From Epiperipatus broadwayi (Eukaryota; Onychophora; Udeonychophora; Euonychophora; Peripatidae), in NCBI GenBank assembly GCA_028023455.1, contig JAQFVV010000043.1, forward strand, positions 664,001-728,000: DNA of 64,000 nt. Direction: 5' to 3'. The notes beneath the pieces were generated by a model. That model had not been told where the DNA came from, made no database searches, and was given only the letters and a program-made list of their open reading frames with translations. A program made the position numbers and the translations under genes. Below are positions 10,285 to 21,732 of the stretch, one piece after another. How positions within the stretch are numbered: position 1 is the first letter of the stretch; each line of letters starts with the position of its first letter.

Positions 10285-10790
10285 CCTGCCCTCAAATATG
10301 TAATATGTAGGGGGTTTGAACTCAGACTTTCACATGACCCTCAACTATCCATGCTATCTCATACTGCTGACACACTTAATCACACATGTGTTGAAAAGAT
10401 AATAATCATCAATATACATATTTCATGCTAATCTAGCACTCATCAGTTGGCTCAGGGTGTCATCTCCACACATATATACAATCAATGCTCAGCTTATATT
10501 AAGATAGCCAATCTTCATACTTTAATGGACAGGCTTCAACCCACTCTACAACCCTTCTGCCATCCATTTCATTGAAAATCTGATGCTGGAATGCTCAAAG
10601 CCCACATTGGAGTCAACCTTCTCATCCTACCCATGTTGACCATAAATTACTCTGACCCCTCATGTACAGGTGATTATTTATCTTTTCAACAAGTGTGATC
10701 AAGTGTGTCAGCAGTATGACATAGTGAGGATGGTTGAGGGTCATGTGAAAGTCTGAGTTCAAACCCCTATAAATCTGTTTAAAGCATTTT
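10285..10790. repeat. Family D tRNA-like foldback element with hammerhead
   Basis: The inverted outer arms (about 10314-10400 and 10680-10775) share GGTTTGAACTCAGACTTTCA and its complement. The plus-strand right arm ends GAGTTCAAACCCC, resembling a tRNA B box preceded by a weak tRNA-like body, so the element may carry a Pol III promoter. The left half has a minus-strand hammerhead (10409-10450). Other members are at 20690-21190 and 28060-28340. The short ORF over the right arm is incidental. Confidence 0.75.
10409..10450 (-). ncRNA. Hammerhead ribozyme (type I), family D
   Basis: Read on the minus strand: CTGATGA (10446-10440); helix II GTGCT..AGCAT around AGATT (4 bp plus a G.U closing pair); GAAA (10424-10421). 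Helix III is ATA..TAT with a 2-nt loop (10421-10414), then A17 at 10413. Helix I is CCAA (10450-10447) with TTGA (10412-10409), three Watson-Crick pairs plus a mismatch. All invariant core bases are present. Sibling copies keep the stem but lose single core bases: C3 to T and G12 to A at about 28195, and GAAA to GCAA at about 20842. Helix I is short, so activity is less certain than for families A and B. Confidence 0.65.
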
Positions 10791-11599
10791 TCAATAAAAT
10801 GCATTGTTTTTAAAATTTAACAAAAGTTGCCATAAAAAATATTTTAACCATAAGTCATTTGATATACATTTTATGAAAAACATTATTGAACCAAATATAT
10901 TTAAAATGAAATTTTAAATCTTTTTCACCTAGTAAGCCATATAATTGATTAATTATGTTTTTATAAATATTGTTTTCCTCTGTCAATATTGTTTCAAAGA
11001 CTTTTTCTATAAATATGTATACTTTTTAAATTTCTCTCCTATTATATTTGTTTATAAAGAGAGAAGAATCAAAAAAGCATTGCAAATTGATAAATACTAT
11101 CCTTTCCTTAATATTATTATATAAATAATAAAATTATATTTATAAAAAATATCACAAATTGTGGTATTATAGTGCTGTATGTGATCAAAAACGGGCAACA
11201 TTCTATGAAAATATTAATAAAATAATACAAATCAGCACAATTTAAACATTAATCTACAAAAAAAAAAGATATTCAATATAATTTAAATATTTGCCAGTTA
11301 GCATGACTTAACAAACTTTGTTAATTATTTTGATTATCATTATTTTATTTTTTCAATAAAAATAAAAACAATCATCATATATAAAAACAGAGGGAGAGAT
11401 AAATGGATAAAAACAAATATATATCATGATGATAATAATAATAAAATAATATAAATTATGTAAAAAGTGTAAATATGTGCAATCCTATTTATGAAAGTGA
11501 TGAAGAATAATAATATTTTCATTGTTTTATTTAATTTAATTTATAAGATGTATATAATCAATATACAGTACAAATAAATCAAGTCAGGTGTCACATGAT

Positions 11600-11680
11600 C
11601 TAATTTGAATATCCTGACACTTCACTGATGAAGCCAGTAGCAGAAACCATTCTGGGATTGAGAATATTCTGCAAAGCTTG
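11600..11680 (+). repeat. Possible decayed hammerhead-bearing repeat
   Basis: The segment has CACTTCACTGATGAAGCC followed by AGCAGAAACC and TTCTGGGAT, the same order of core blocks as family A (CTGATGA, short stem II, GAAA, C-TGGG). Helix II is reduced to 2 bp and helix III does not pair. It is probably a fragment of a related element. Confidence 0.4.
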
Positions 11681-11699
11681 TTAAGAGCTTATTTGCGAG

Positions 11700-13930
11700 C
11701 TCTTTATAAAAAATCTATACATATATAGGTTAAATAAACTTTGAAGATAACTTCTACATAAAAAGATTGAAATGCTGGAAATTAATAAATAAAACTACAT
11801 AATCAATAAATTTTAGCATTTTGATAAAAGCAGAAAATGTACTCAGAAACAATATATTACATTGAAATAGAAACAGATCCACAGTTTCCAGCTAATGTAA
11901 GAAAAATAAAACCCTACTGAATACATTATATATATTGAACTGAGTATTTTATCCAATTTAAAGATCTCATCACAAAAATAAAACCAACTTTTGTTTTAAT
12001 AAAGTTTTAAAAGAAAAATATTTAAAAGTTTTGTATATAAGAGTACATGGAATAACACACATACGCAGTTATGTTTTAAAATTCTCTCATTTCTATTTTT
12101 GAATAGATTTTATTTTTAAAATAGTTTTCTTGGTCACTTGTTTTTTTTCAAAGTAATTAAAGGCAAGCAAACTTTTAATCTTATAAAAAATATTCTAAAT
12201 TTAAAAAAAAAAGGTTAATCCTTTTTGAATAAAGCCGTTTAGTTTTGGAAAGTTGCATTCTTGTTGTTTTGATCGTAATCGATTTTTAATTTATTTTATT
12301 TAAAGCTGAGATTTGTTTTTACATTTTTTAAAAATTAATTAGGAATAAGATTAACTCTGGTCAGAATCATTAATTAAGATTGATTAGAGATAAAGAAATG
12401 CCCTGGTCACAAACTACTAATTAAAAGATGTTACAGAAGATGAGAGCTCATATAAATAGCCCCAGGATTTCAGATTGATTATTCTCCAGCTATTGATGTT
12501 TATTCTGCTTGTTTAGTTTGCATTCAACTTTTAGTATGCCAATTGTGAAACTTATTTGAACTGCCATGCTGCTATAAATTCTTCAGCTATTAAGAATATT
12601 ACTTTGCTGTCTAGAAAATTTTGCCAAAATTATCTTGCAGACCTCTAAATGCTGATTAGAATATTTTTTACAGTATGCAAAAAATATACACTAGGAAGAA
12701 TTGCCTCAACATCATGCCTTGCTAAACCAATGTAAAAATGATCCCTGGATCTCAAATCATCACTGCAAAATCATATCATAAGAGCTAAACAAGAACTGAT
12801 TCCTAACATTGCATTCTGAACCGAAAATGGAAACCTAGTCTTCACTGGAATTCTCCAGTAGATTGAACTACATGTGCTATGCTAAAAGGCCTCTACAGTC
12901 TTAAACTTATACCTTGAGGTAACCTGAAAAATGAAATGTGACATAATAGACTTCTCACAATCACTTGCATAATAGCCTTTTCACATGAAAAATATAATTA
13001 AGCTGGGTCAACAAATTTAATCAAAATATAACTGAACTAGTCTTTTGAAATACCCGCTTAGTTTTATTATGACGAAAAATACAAGTCGTTGGTATTATTT
13101 TTATTTTTTGATGGTGTTAATATGGATTTTTTTATGCAGATGAATGCAATATTAAATATGCATGCACAAACTTTTGGGCAACATTTCAAAAACCTGTGCT
13201 GAAATTTAAACAGATATAGTGTCTTACCACCTTTTCGTACTCAAAATGATGAAAATTTGGGATCTCCCAAAGACAGAACATGAAGCAGTGGAGTTTTTCC
13301 AAAGTAAAAGTCTTCTGTCCTCTTAAATTGCATTGGGATGTTATATTTTGTGGAACTACCTAATTGTTTGCTAAGGCACCATCATTGTTGTATTTTTTAA
13401 ATCACCAAATAACCACTATTGAAATACCTTCTCTAAATAATTTTGCACAAATAAGCCTCAAAATTTGAATGTTTCTCTAAATAATTTTGCACGAAAAACC
13501 TAAAAATTTGAACCTTTTTATTGCCTATTTTTTGTGGAACTACTTTTAAATAATTGTTTGCTAAAGTCTGCTGTTACCATCAAGTGCCTACTACAAATAC
13601 CGAATAAGTCAGCCTAGACGAAAATTGTTAATATTTTTTTATCTCAGATCTTTATAAACCTATTTTAAAAACTTATATTTAAATGATATGCTATAATTTC
13701 AAAGCAGAGAATAATTAATTTGATAAATTTTTGGGGAACACAATTAGAAGTTCTATGGTGTAATGTTCTTATTGCTTTTTAGCTTATATAAATCACCGCT
13801 TTGAAATCTGATTGTACAGGCATATTTGCAAATGTTGAAAGTCTTTTATTTTTTAAATATTTATGAAATTTAGTATATTTTTTGAAAAATACTTATTTTT
13901 GATTGTGTGAGGAGAGGGGTTGTGTTTTAT
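11700..13930. other. Intron sequence, no supported feature
   Basis: Between HYDIN exons 16310-16397 and 9256-9513. It is AT-rich with no ORF of note. A TATAAATAG followed by CCCCAGG (about 12453) looks like a promoter start of a transposable element but has no supporting context. Confidence 0.5.
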
Positions 13931-13939
13931 ATATTAGAC

Positions 13940-14470
13940 CAAATTCTGTTTTTGTAATTCCTGCCATCCTACATTAATGAAGCTTCTTAATTTTTTTCAC
14001 ATTTAGTATTACAGTTTTTCTGTTTTGAAACTCGAATTCAATTTTTTTTTTAATTTGTATTTTAGAAGGATTTGTTCAATTTAGACATTTTAATTTGTCC
14101 ATTTCAGTGATTTTAGGATAGAATTCTTTATTGTGGGGGAGAGGAGATTTTCATTTGATGTATTTTCACCGATTTCTGTTTTTGTAATTCAAATTTCATA
14201 GCGTTTGCTTCAGTTTTTTTAATTTGTACTTCAGAAGCATTTGTTCAATTTACTTTGGCTTAGGCATTTTAATTTGTCAATTTCAGTGATTTTTGGATAG
14301 AAATTTTTCATTGGGGGGGATTTGATGCATTTTCACTGATTTCTGTTTTTGTAATTCAAATTTTATAGCATTTTCTTGTTTTTTTTTATTTGTATTTTAG
14401 AACAATTTGTTCAATGTACTTTGCCTTAGGCATTTTAATTTGTCGATTTCAGCAATTTTTGGATAGAACT
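13940..14470. repeat. Diverged tandem repeat, about 170-230 bp period, three copies
   Basis: ATTCTGTTTTTGTAATTC recurs at about 13942, 14171 and 14338, and TTAGAAGGATTTGTTCAATT-like, GGCATTTTAATTTGTC and TTTCAGTGATTTTTGGATAG blocks repeat in the same order. There is no coding potential. Between this and 15830 I see only unremarkable intron sequence. Confidence 0.75.
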
Positions 14471-15829
14471 TTATCACTTGCAGGATTCCTGGGGCATTGT
14501 TGATAGTACTGCAGCATCGCCTAGTGGCCACATTATTCCCACTACACAATTACCATTCAAATCTATTTATCAATATGATAGATTTGAAAAATAATCCACA
14601 CCCTATTAGAAATTTTTCTGATTATTGGACATTAGTATCACCTGATAATACAAAATATGTCATCTACAAGCAGTCAGCTATAGGTCTGAACTAAATGGTT
14701 CTTTCCAAATAATTCTTAATAATCTCGGATGTTTTACATGATTGAAGATGATTGACACACCATCCCTTTATGCTTATAACATCTATGAAAGTTATACAAA
14801 CTGCTTTTTATTTTTGGCATTTGCAAGAGTATTATGGTAGACAATGGAAAAACATCCATATTAGTAAAATTCAAGCAATAATAATCATCAGAATTTTACA
14901 GGAAATTTGAATCTGAATGTAATGGTTGTATTGAAAAAATATAGCAAAAACAAATAAAGTCCTCAATAAAAGTTTCTTTGGGAATCTGACAAATTTTCCT
15001 AGTAATTACTGTGAGCTCTGATATGGGTAACACCATCTTAATAATTTATTAATTGTTTATTGAAAACAAATATGTCTGTTTTTCAATTAAATAATGAAGA
15101 AAGTTTAATATTTCAACTCATGTTCATTGACAAATTTCAAATTACCATCAAGTTCTGGGTTGTATGTACAACAATTAACCTAAATGGGTTGCATCTATCT
15201 TCATGGAAAGTAAATGCCAAGAGACTTATTATCCGGGCTAATAAGGATACTTTACATGATATGCACAAAACTCTCTTGATCACAGAAAGTCCAATCATCA
15301 TTGGAAAAAAACAGATGCAATTTAAGCAGGTAAGTCAACTCTAACATCAGTCTAATCACCTATGATGATGAAGAATCAAAGCAACTGAAAAAGAACAGCT
15401 TTATAATATGTTTAAGGATTAGAAACAGACTGGAATATCTTCAGTTTAAATGTTTCATTAAGGGATGACTAAACTCTTTCTATTTAAAGGGTTGAAACTA
15501 GGGCTATCAATCATTCTTTTAACAATAATCTTATAAGTTAAACAATTTCAGTAAGCAATGATTTTTTCCAATCACATTTACTCACTATGATCTATACCTT
15601 AATCATTAGTTCAAGGTAATCATTAGCAACATGGGTAATCACTTCTAATGTGCAATACTGAATTGATATCAACATGATAATGAAAACTGCTAAAAAAGGT
15701 TCCTCTGCTGTAATCATATATCACTATCAAATGATGTTCTTGTATTCTGTTAATACGTAATACTTTGGTATCTATTATGATGAATTGTATTTTTATTCCA
15801 AATAGATTCAACTGTTATCAATAGCACAT

Positions 15830-16215
15830 CAAACTTGTTAGTATATGCACAATGTTTCAAGAGGTATCAATTTCCCCCTCTTTTTCAGGTGTTGCTGACC
15901 TGACTAGTGATAGTACTAGCATGGGATTTGAACCTGGACCCTTAGATTCTTGAGTATTGAATTTTAAACTAACTCAAAAATCTAAGGGTCCAGGTTTTAA
16001 TCCCATGCTAGTACTGTCACTGGTCAGGCTAGCAACATTTGAAGAAGAGGGGAGAATAATACCTCTTGAAATGTTGTCATATACTAACCAGTTTGATGTG
16101 CTATTACTAACAGTTGAATGTGTTTGGAATATTTAAATCAAGTTAAATTTTTCTACAGACATTTAATATACATATTAGATGATGGAAATAGTCCAATATA
16201 AAAATACAACTAGGA
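15830..16215. repeat. Family E: tRNA-derived SINE-like foldback with hammerhead-like core
   Basis: The inverted halves share the terminal TTAGTATATG and GTTTCAAGAGGTAT segments. Both contain a tRNA-like block (GGACCCTTAGATTCT and its complement, with a B-box-like GGGATTTGAACC). The right, direct half carries TTTGAAGAAGAG..CCTCTTGAAATG, corresponding to the consensus CCTGAAGAAGAG...CTCGAAACG of the family. It lies just upstream of HYDIN exon 16310-16397 in an intron. Relatives are at 28570-28965 and 31815-32816. Confidence 0.7.
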
Positions 16216-16309
16216 CACCATCGTCACAATCCCTTCAGGAAAACACTAAGTATTATTATGATGAGATTTTAAAGCAATTCCAATGGCTAATAAGCTAAAA
16301 ACAACTCAC

Positions 16310-16397
16310 ATAATCTCTGTGTGATATCAGCCACGCCTGTGATTTGTTCTGGCATAATACTGAAGCAATGATTTGGATCAACCAAATCTATACCAAC
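16310..16397 (-). CDS. HYDIN: HYDIN exon (6th)
   Basis: Minus-strand 88-nt exon encoding VGIDLVDPNHCFSIMP then EQITGVADITQRL, ending with one base of a split codon. The acceptor is TTTTACTCAG (ending at 16398) and the donor GTGAGT (16309-16304). It is preceded in frame by ...NGILECT from 21387-21626 and followed by the SKKKT start of 9256-9513. It is too short to recognise alone, but its phases and the DPNHCFSI segment fit HYDIN. Confidence 0.88.
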
Positions 16398-16559
16398 CTG
16401 AGTAAAAATAAATAAATAAATAAAAGAAAAAAGGTAACATATTTTTATTTATGATTATTACAACATATATATATATATACAAGCGACAGCAGGTTTTAAC
16501 ATGATTAAAATTTGTTTTTGTTTTTCATAAATGTACCTTTAAAGGTTTCTGCAATGATA

Positions 16560-17045
16560 TGGATTGCAAAGGCTTTGACTATGTGGAGAAACTGAACTGA
16601 GATCAGACCCATATAGCTATCTAGCTTTTTTGGCTGAGTTTGAAGACTTTATCGGTCTGAAAAATTTCATGCTTGCAAGCTGATAGAAACTTTGTGCATA
16701 AACACTTGGAGTCAGTGTTTAGATCTAGTTTCTTTGCTCTGTCCTTCACTGATGATAGCAAATCAGCTTGAAATCAGCTGATCTGAAGGTGGGCTAAAAT
16801 GGAAGAGATAGTTAATTCTGACTCTTTGATCGTTCATGTAAACAAATGCTTGGTCGGTGTTTTTGGTAAAACGCCATCTATTGATCATATATATATATAT
16901 ATAGCTTGAAATCAGCTGATCTGAAGGTGGGCTAAAATGAAAGAGATAGTTAATTCTGACTCTTTGATTGTTCATGTAAACAAACACTTGGTCGGAGTTT
17001 TTGGTAAAACACCATCTATTGATCATATATATATATATGTTAAGA
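16560..17045. repeat. Family B ribozyme element with duplicated tail
   Basis: The body (about 16575-16740) is related to families A and C: CTGAACTGAGATCAGACCCA, GATAGAAACTTTGTGCATAA and GATCTAGTTTCT correspond to blocks in both. The hammerhead at 16731-16796 follows. The part from the ribozyme 3' half to the end (about 16769-16902) is repeated as a diverged copy at about 16904-17037, each followed by a (TA)n run. The tail TTGGTAAAACGCCATCTATT matches the family C end. Confidence 0.8.
16731..16796 (+). ncRNA. Hammerhead ribozyme (type I), family B
   Basis: Complete core: CTGATGA (16749-16755), GAAA (16770-16773), C17 at 16783. Helix I is CCTTCA (16743-16748) with TGAAGG (16784-16789), six perfect pairs, and an outer GCTC with GGGC and TTT with AAA after small loops. 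Helix II is AGC..GCT with a 6-nt loop and a U.U mismatch at 10.1/11.1. Helix III is ATC-AGCT-GAT, 3 bp in cis, or the full 10-nt palindrome in trans. The stem sequences differ from family A at most positions yet still pair, which is strong evidence for a real ribozyme. Confidence 0.85.
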
Positions 17046-17119
17046 GATCTGGAGAAATTTTTTGTTCCCTTTAAAAAACGTTGAGAAAAAAAATCAGTGA
17101 AATAAATAAATAGTGATTT

Positions 17120-17480
17120 CTCATTGTTACTTCTTATTTCTATAAGGTAGATTTTATATAAATACAATTTATCCACTACTTTGAACACTTTTTACAAAAC
17201 CTTTTATTGACCTTTATTCATGCACAATCTTACATTTCGATTGCAGAACAGTCAAAATGTAAGATTGCATGAATATAGGTCAATAAAAGGTCACAATATG
17301 TTTTGACATCCTGAATTCTTTAGAACCACTTTTATTTTAATTTTTTTTAAAGTAAAAAATTTAAATAAAAATAGCTCTGAAGAAGACTGCAGTACAGTCG
17401 AAACATAGGTGAATAAAGTATTTTTGCTAAAAAGTGTTCAAAGTAGTGGATAAATTGTATTTATATAAAATATTATAGCA
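17120..17480. repeat. PLE-terminal-type foldback with CTGAAGA..GAAAC motif
   Basis: The outer inverted arms, ATACAATTTATCCACTACTT at about 17161 and its complement at about 17440, enclose two inner inverted pieces, including GCTCTGAAGAAGACTGCAG followed by CAGTCGAAAC (17372-17404). This motif recurs at PLE ends in this window (35040, 43240, 45000, 59740, 59800). In it the hammerhead-like core has helix II GACTG/CAGTC preceded by one extra A. Helices I and III are not formed, so it looks like a ribozyme relic. Confidence 0.7.
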
Positions 17481-18409
17481 AAATAAAGGAAAGGTGAATA
17501 TGGTAATATTTTTGCAACTAGAGCTTACTATAACATCTCTTTTTCCAAGATAAATTACACATCTTTGAAATGGTGAAGAAAATGAAAAAGATTTTGGAGG
17601 AATATAGAAATAAAGATGTTGTATTAGGAAGCAATACAGAATACTATCGTTATAAATATTTATTAACAATAAATATAGAAGACTGTACAGACAAACAGGC
17701 ACAAGATGTGATACATGTTCAATGGTGGAATTTATTTAAATAGATTAAAAGCTATTTCTTGCTTTTATAGAAGGTTCTTAATATTTTGAATGCAAGATAT
17801 AAAGAGTTTAGTTTATTAATTAGTGATAAGTTCCTTATCAACTAATGACAAGAAATATCCTCAATAATTTTAGTTTGGATAGTTATCAACTTGAAAATTT
17901 AAACCAGTTTAAATATTGATAATTTATAGGCAGAAAGGTGGTCTTAAATTCTGATGTACAACATAGAATCCAATAGACTCAAGATAAAAAATAAAGCATT
18001 TCATTACAGAAAATAACTATTTAGGAGAAAGCTCTTGGAGATGCAAGTTGGGAAGCAAAATATATGCACAACCTCAGGATGGGATATTTATATATTTAAT
18101 GTAATCCGTTAAGCATGCTTTCAATATCTATATTTATATCACATCCCTTTTCTAGACTTTACAGATGCATAGCTATGATTATGATATCACTTGAAAAATA
18201 TTGAAAAGAGGCTTAGTGGATTACATTAAGTGTACACATATCCCACCCTGGTGGAGTTTGTATATTTCACTCCTCAGTAAAGAATTTTCAAACTTTTCAT
18301 AACCCGTGCTTCCAAGCACCTATCCCTAAATTAGATGTGCTGAAGGAAAATTAAAAACTATTGCAATTATATTAATTATATACAGAGCTGTTATTTTACC
18401 TAATTTATT

Positions 18410-18940
18410 GAAGAGAATTGGAATGTGGACACTCTATTGGTACAATATAAAGGCATAAGACAAATTTCATTTAACGTTACTCCATAGAATTTTAAAAATA
18501 CGATGGCAGGATCATACAACCAATCAATGTATTCTTTAACTTTTTGGATGTGATACCATAGAATCCATTGTTGCAAAATCATATTGTTGTTGGGTTGGAC
18601 ATATAATATGAAGGAACTATGCAAGACATCCTAAAAGAGAGTTTTGTGGTGAAATTGGGAATGGTTTTTCTGAGAAAGGAAATCAAGGATTAACTCAAAG
18701 ACATTCTAAAGAAGTACAATGACAGTTGTTTTTATTGGGAAGATATGGAAGGGAATACAATACATTGGAGAGATACAATTACACACCTTATGGACATATT
18801 TAAAAAATAAAAATGTTCTGTTGAAGAAATTAAGAGAACATTGTAAAATGTCAATTAAAGAGAAAAATGGATATGTTCTACATGTGGACATATTTGTGGT
18901 TCAAAGATTGGTTTGTATAATCATCACAAATTTCTAGAGT
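18410..18940 (+). pseudogene. LINE 3'-end remnant (RTE/L2-like tail with C2H2-like finger)
   Basis: In shifting plus-strand frames, segments read FHLTLLHRILKIRWQDHTTN, CCWVGHI, HPKREFCGEIGNG..GLTQRHSKEVQ, and finally CSTCGHICGSKIGLYNHHK (about 18870-18935). The order matches the C-terminus of LINE ORF2 proteins that end in ...LRWxGHVxRMP...G.LxxGKR...R.KD.LK and a finger such as C-x2-C-x(n)-GL..H. No intact frame remains. The region 17480-18400 just upstream has no recognisable domain. Confidence 0.7.
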
Positions 18941-18949
18941 AGTTTTTTG

Positions 18950-20690
18950 ACTCTCTTTTTGCAGTGGGAATGTCATGCTTATTTAAAATTGGCTGTTTAG
19001 TATTCCTTCTTCTTATTATTATTACATATAACAGAATAGATGTTTGATATAACTAATTTTTAGCTTAGAAACTGACATAATAAATACAACTCAGTTATAG
19101 GTTTGACTACGATTATCAGGATATAATCAAATTATGCTATATTTGATTATTAATTGTCAATTAATGATGGTGTTTATTATGGGTTTTCTATGGAATGAGT
19201 TGTGAAGTATGTAAATATATCAGAATTGCTGGCTTCCATTGTACAAACAAGTGGCTACAGCTTTGATTACTATGTCCATTGGAAATACTTAAGGACCATT
19301 CTGATATTGTCATATTATTTAAATTCAAAACACAAATCACAGCAAAAAATAAATATTATGGTTTGCTGATAATACAATTGTCTGTTATATTTTTGACTAT
19401 TTTTCCCAATCATTTTTTAACTAAAATTTCCAATTCAATCTTATTAATCAACTAGTAATATTTTGTTTAATATTAATTCACAACCTTCCTTTCATTAATA
19501 AACTATTCATTATAGTATTGTTTTCAAGATATTATGGCCTGTTTCTGACTTTAAACATATTCTTTGTTTTCACAACTGATGTTTCTTCAGTGATAGATAA
19601 ATTGATGTTTTCTAAGTTATCTTCCTTATCTAAATTGAGTCTGATTTTGATTTCTATCCCAGTGGTGTGAAATACATTCATAGTTTGGGACAATGAAAGT
19701 CTCAGCCTTGTTTAGGGGTGTAAAAGTAATAGAATTACATTTTGGGTTACCATTTTATGTGGCTGAGTCTTAGCCTGATGCAAAATACTGTCTTGGAAAT
19801 ACACTTATAACTGTTAAATCTTGAGATGAAGGGGTAATAAGATGGTACCTTTTGGGCATATCTCAAAATTCAGGATATTAATTTAATTATAAGTTTGTGT
19901 AATTGTCCTATTCTTTCAGTATACTGAACGTTTACTATAGTAAATAGAAAAATTTGAACTTAGGGTTTTCTGTCTATATTGGAGATGGAGTGAAGGCTGA
20001 GTATAAACTGAAAATCCTATGTTCAAATCCCTCTATTTATAAGAGTTTAGTGTCTTTATTTGTTATTCATATGTATGTTTTATGTATATGGCATCATGGG
20101 ATTTTTACAGTATTATTATTTTTAATCTATTTTCCATGTCTTTCTTTGTACTTATGACATTTTATATTCCATCTCAAGCTGTATATTTGCCACATGTACA
20201 TGAAATGGGGTTTTTTAACAACTTTCCAATTACATATTCTAGTATTAAACCAAAATCCAAAGTTATGATCGTAGAAAGTATTTTATTATAGAATGAAAAA
20301 CAGGAGCATTAGTCCTTTTAGAAGCTAGAAGATACCACTTCGTATATGATTTCCAAATTATTTAAAAAACAAAATAAGCTAAGATTATTAAAAAGTTTTT
20401 CTAGGAACTGAAGTAAAGATTGATTCTTAATTTTAAGGTGACCAGTGCACTTTAGATTTACTTTTTATGGTTCAATGTCAAACATAATTATCTATTACAT
20501 ATTTTTCACAATGACAGAATAATATATATTTTCTAGTCTATGACACGTTTAGTTACTCCTGCTGTCCTATATTTTAAATTTGCAATGCACTCCTTCGAAT
20601 ATTATAAAAAATTTGGAACTACACTAACAACAACATGACATAACAACAATATGGTCATAACAACAATATTGGCATCTGCATGCGATTTGG
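18950..20690. other. Intron sequence, no supported feature
   Basis: AT-rich. A B-box-like GTTCAAATCCCTCTATTTAT at 20020-20040 resembles the right end of family D, so a solo fragment of that family probably ends there. Nothing else could be assigned. Confidence 0.5.
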
Positions 20691-21190
20691 GCATTCTGAC
20701 ATCAGAATTTCAATGGTATGGATGTCTGAAGAGTTGGAGTAGATTGAAGCCTATCCATTAAAGTATAAAGATTTGCTATTTTAATATAAACTGAGCACTG
20801 ATTATATATATGTGTGTGGAGATGATAATCTGACCTAACTGATGAGTGCTGGTTTAGCATGCAATACATATCTTGATGATTATTTATCTTTTCTACATGT
20901 GTGTGATCATGTGTATCAGTAATATGAGATAGTCAATAAACATTACATGACCACCACCTCTTATGCTTGTGTATAACTGTTGTTAAAACAGGCAGAACTC
21001 ACTATACATATTGGATGAGTAGGCACTAGATGGGGATTTTATGCATAAGCCTTCTGGCATCCATTGATTACTCTAGCTTGCTGTGTGTGGCAATATGTAT
21101 AGTGAGTTTTGCCTGTTTTAATACGAGATAGTGTGGATAGTTGAAGGTTGCATGAAAGTCTGAGTTCAAATCCCCTATATTTATAACTAT
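20690..21190. repeat. Family D element interrupted by a family A insertion
   Basis: Family D sequence (about 20690-20933 and 21125-21190) is interrupted at GAGATAGT, which appears on both sides (20926-20933 and 21125-21132). The 191-bp insert 20934-21124 is a family A foldback lacking the ribozyme core: its direct half begins at ATTGGATGAGTAGG, a few bases 3' of the predicted cleavage site. The uninterrupted site is seen in other D copies as GAGATAGYRTGRATAG. This nested pair fixes the ends of family A (CAATAAACAT...TTTTAATAC) and an 8-bp target duplication. The family D ribozyme at about 20836-20880 has GCAA for GAAA. Confidence 0.85.
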
Positions 21191-21386
21191 GCTAAGTGTG
21201 AAATTTTCCAGATCAATCTTTTTCATTACACATGGATTTTCACTAAAACCTCCAGAATTGTGAAAAAGATTGGTCTGAAATTTTTTACAATAAACAATAG
21301 CTCAAGATTTATAACAAACACACATTTATCAAGCATAATAGTTAATTTATTTGCATATTTAATTGTATTTTTAAAGATTTACTTAC

Positions 21387-21626
21387 AGTGCATTCTAAAA
21401 TACCATTATTTTCAATTTCGATAAATTGTTTTTCTTCTTGGTCTAAAAGCAATCGATGAAAAATTAATAATGGTTGCCCAACTTTATTTTTAAGAATTGG
21501 TTTAATAATTTTTATACGAGGTAAAGTGCCTTCACCCATAAGCTCAAAAGAAAAATTGCTGGTTTTGAGTGTCTGCTTTTTGTCCACTTCTACTTCAACT
21601 AAAGCTTCAAAAATTCCACTATAAAC
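21387..21626 (-). CDS. HYDIN: HYDIN exon (5th): Ig-like repeat
   Basis: Minus-strand 240-nt exon (80 codons, both boundaries between codons). The acceptor AG is at 21628-21627 and the donor GTAAGT at 21386-21381. It encodes VYSGIFEALVEVEV, FSFELMGEGTLPRIKII, KNKVGQPLLIFHRLLLDQEE and KQFIEIENNGILECT. The pattern F.L.GEGTLP.I followed by a new ASH unit (LIF.RLLLDQEE) is characteristic of HYDIN. The exon ends about 110 bp from the GIY-YIG palindrome. Confidence 0.95.
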
Positions 21627-21732
21627 CTAAAATATGTGTTAAATAAAATACATGTTATAATGCACACATATATATATATATATAACCATTAGAAACCAGT
21701 CATTACACTTATTAATTTTATATATATATATA

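Noticed and set aside
15060-15344. 94-codon plus-strand ORF whose end is followed by a perfect CAG/GTAAGT donor
   Set aside because: It is on the strand opposite to HYDIN, has no recognisable domain, no convincing acceptor or neighbouring exon, and lies in TE-rich intron.
16763-17188. 141-codon minus-strand ORF with an internal repeat
   Set aside because: The internal peptide repeat comes from the duplicated family B tail and (TA)n tracts; it matches no known protein.
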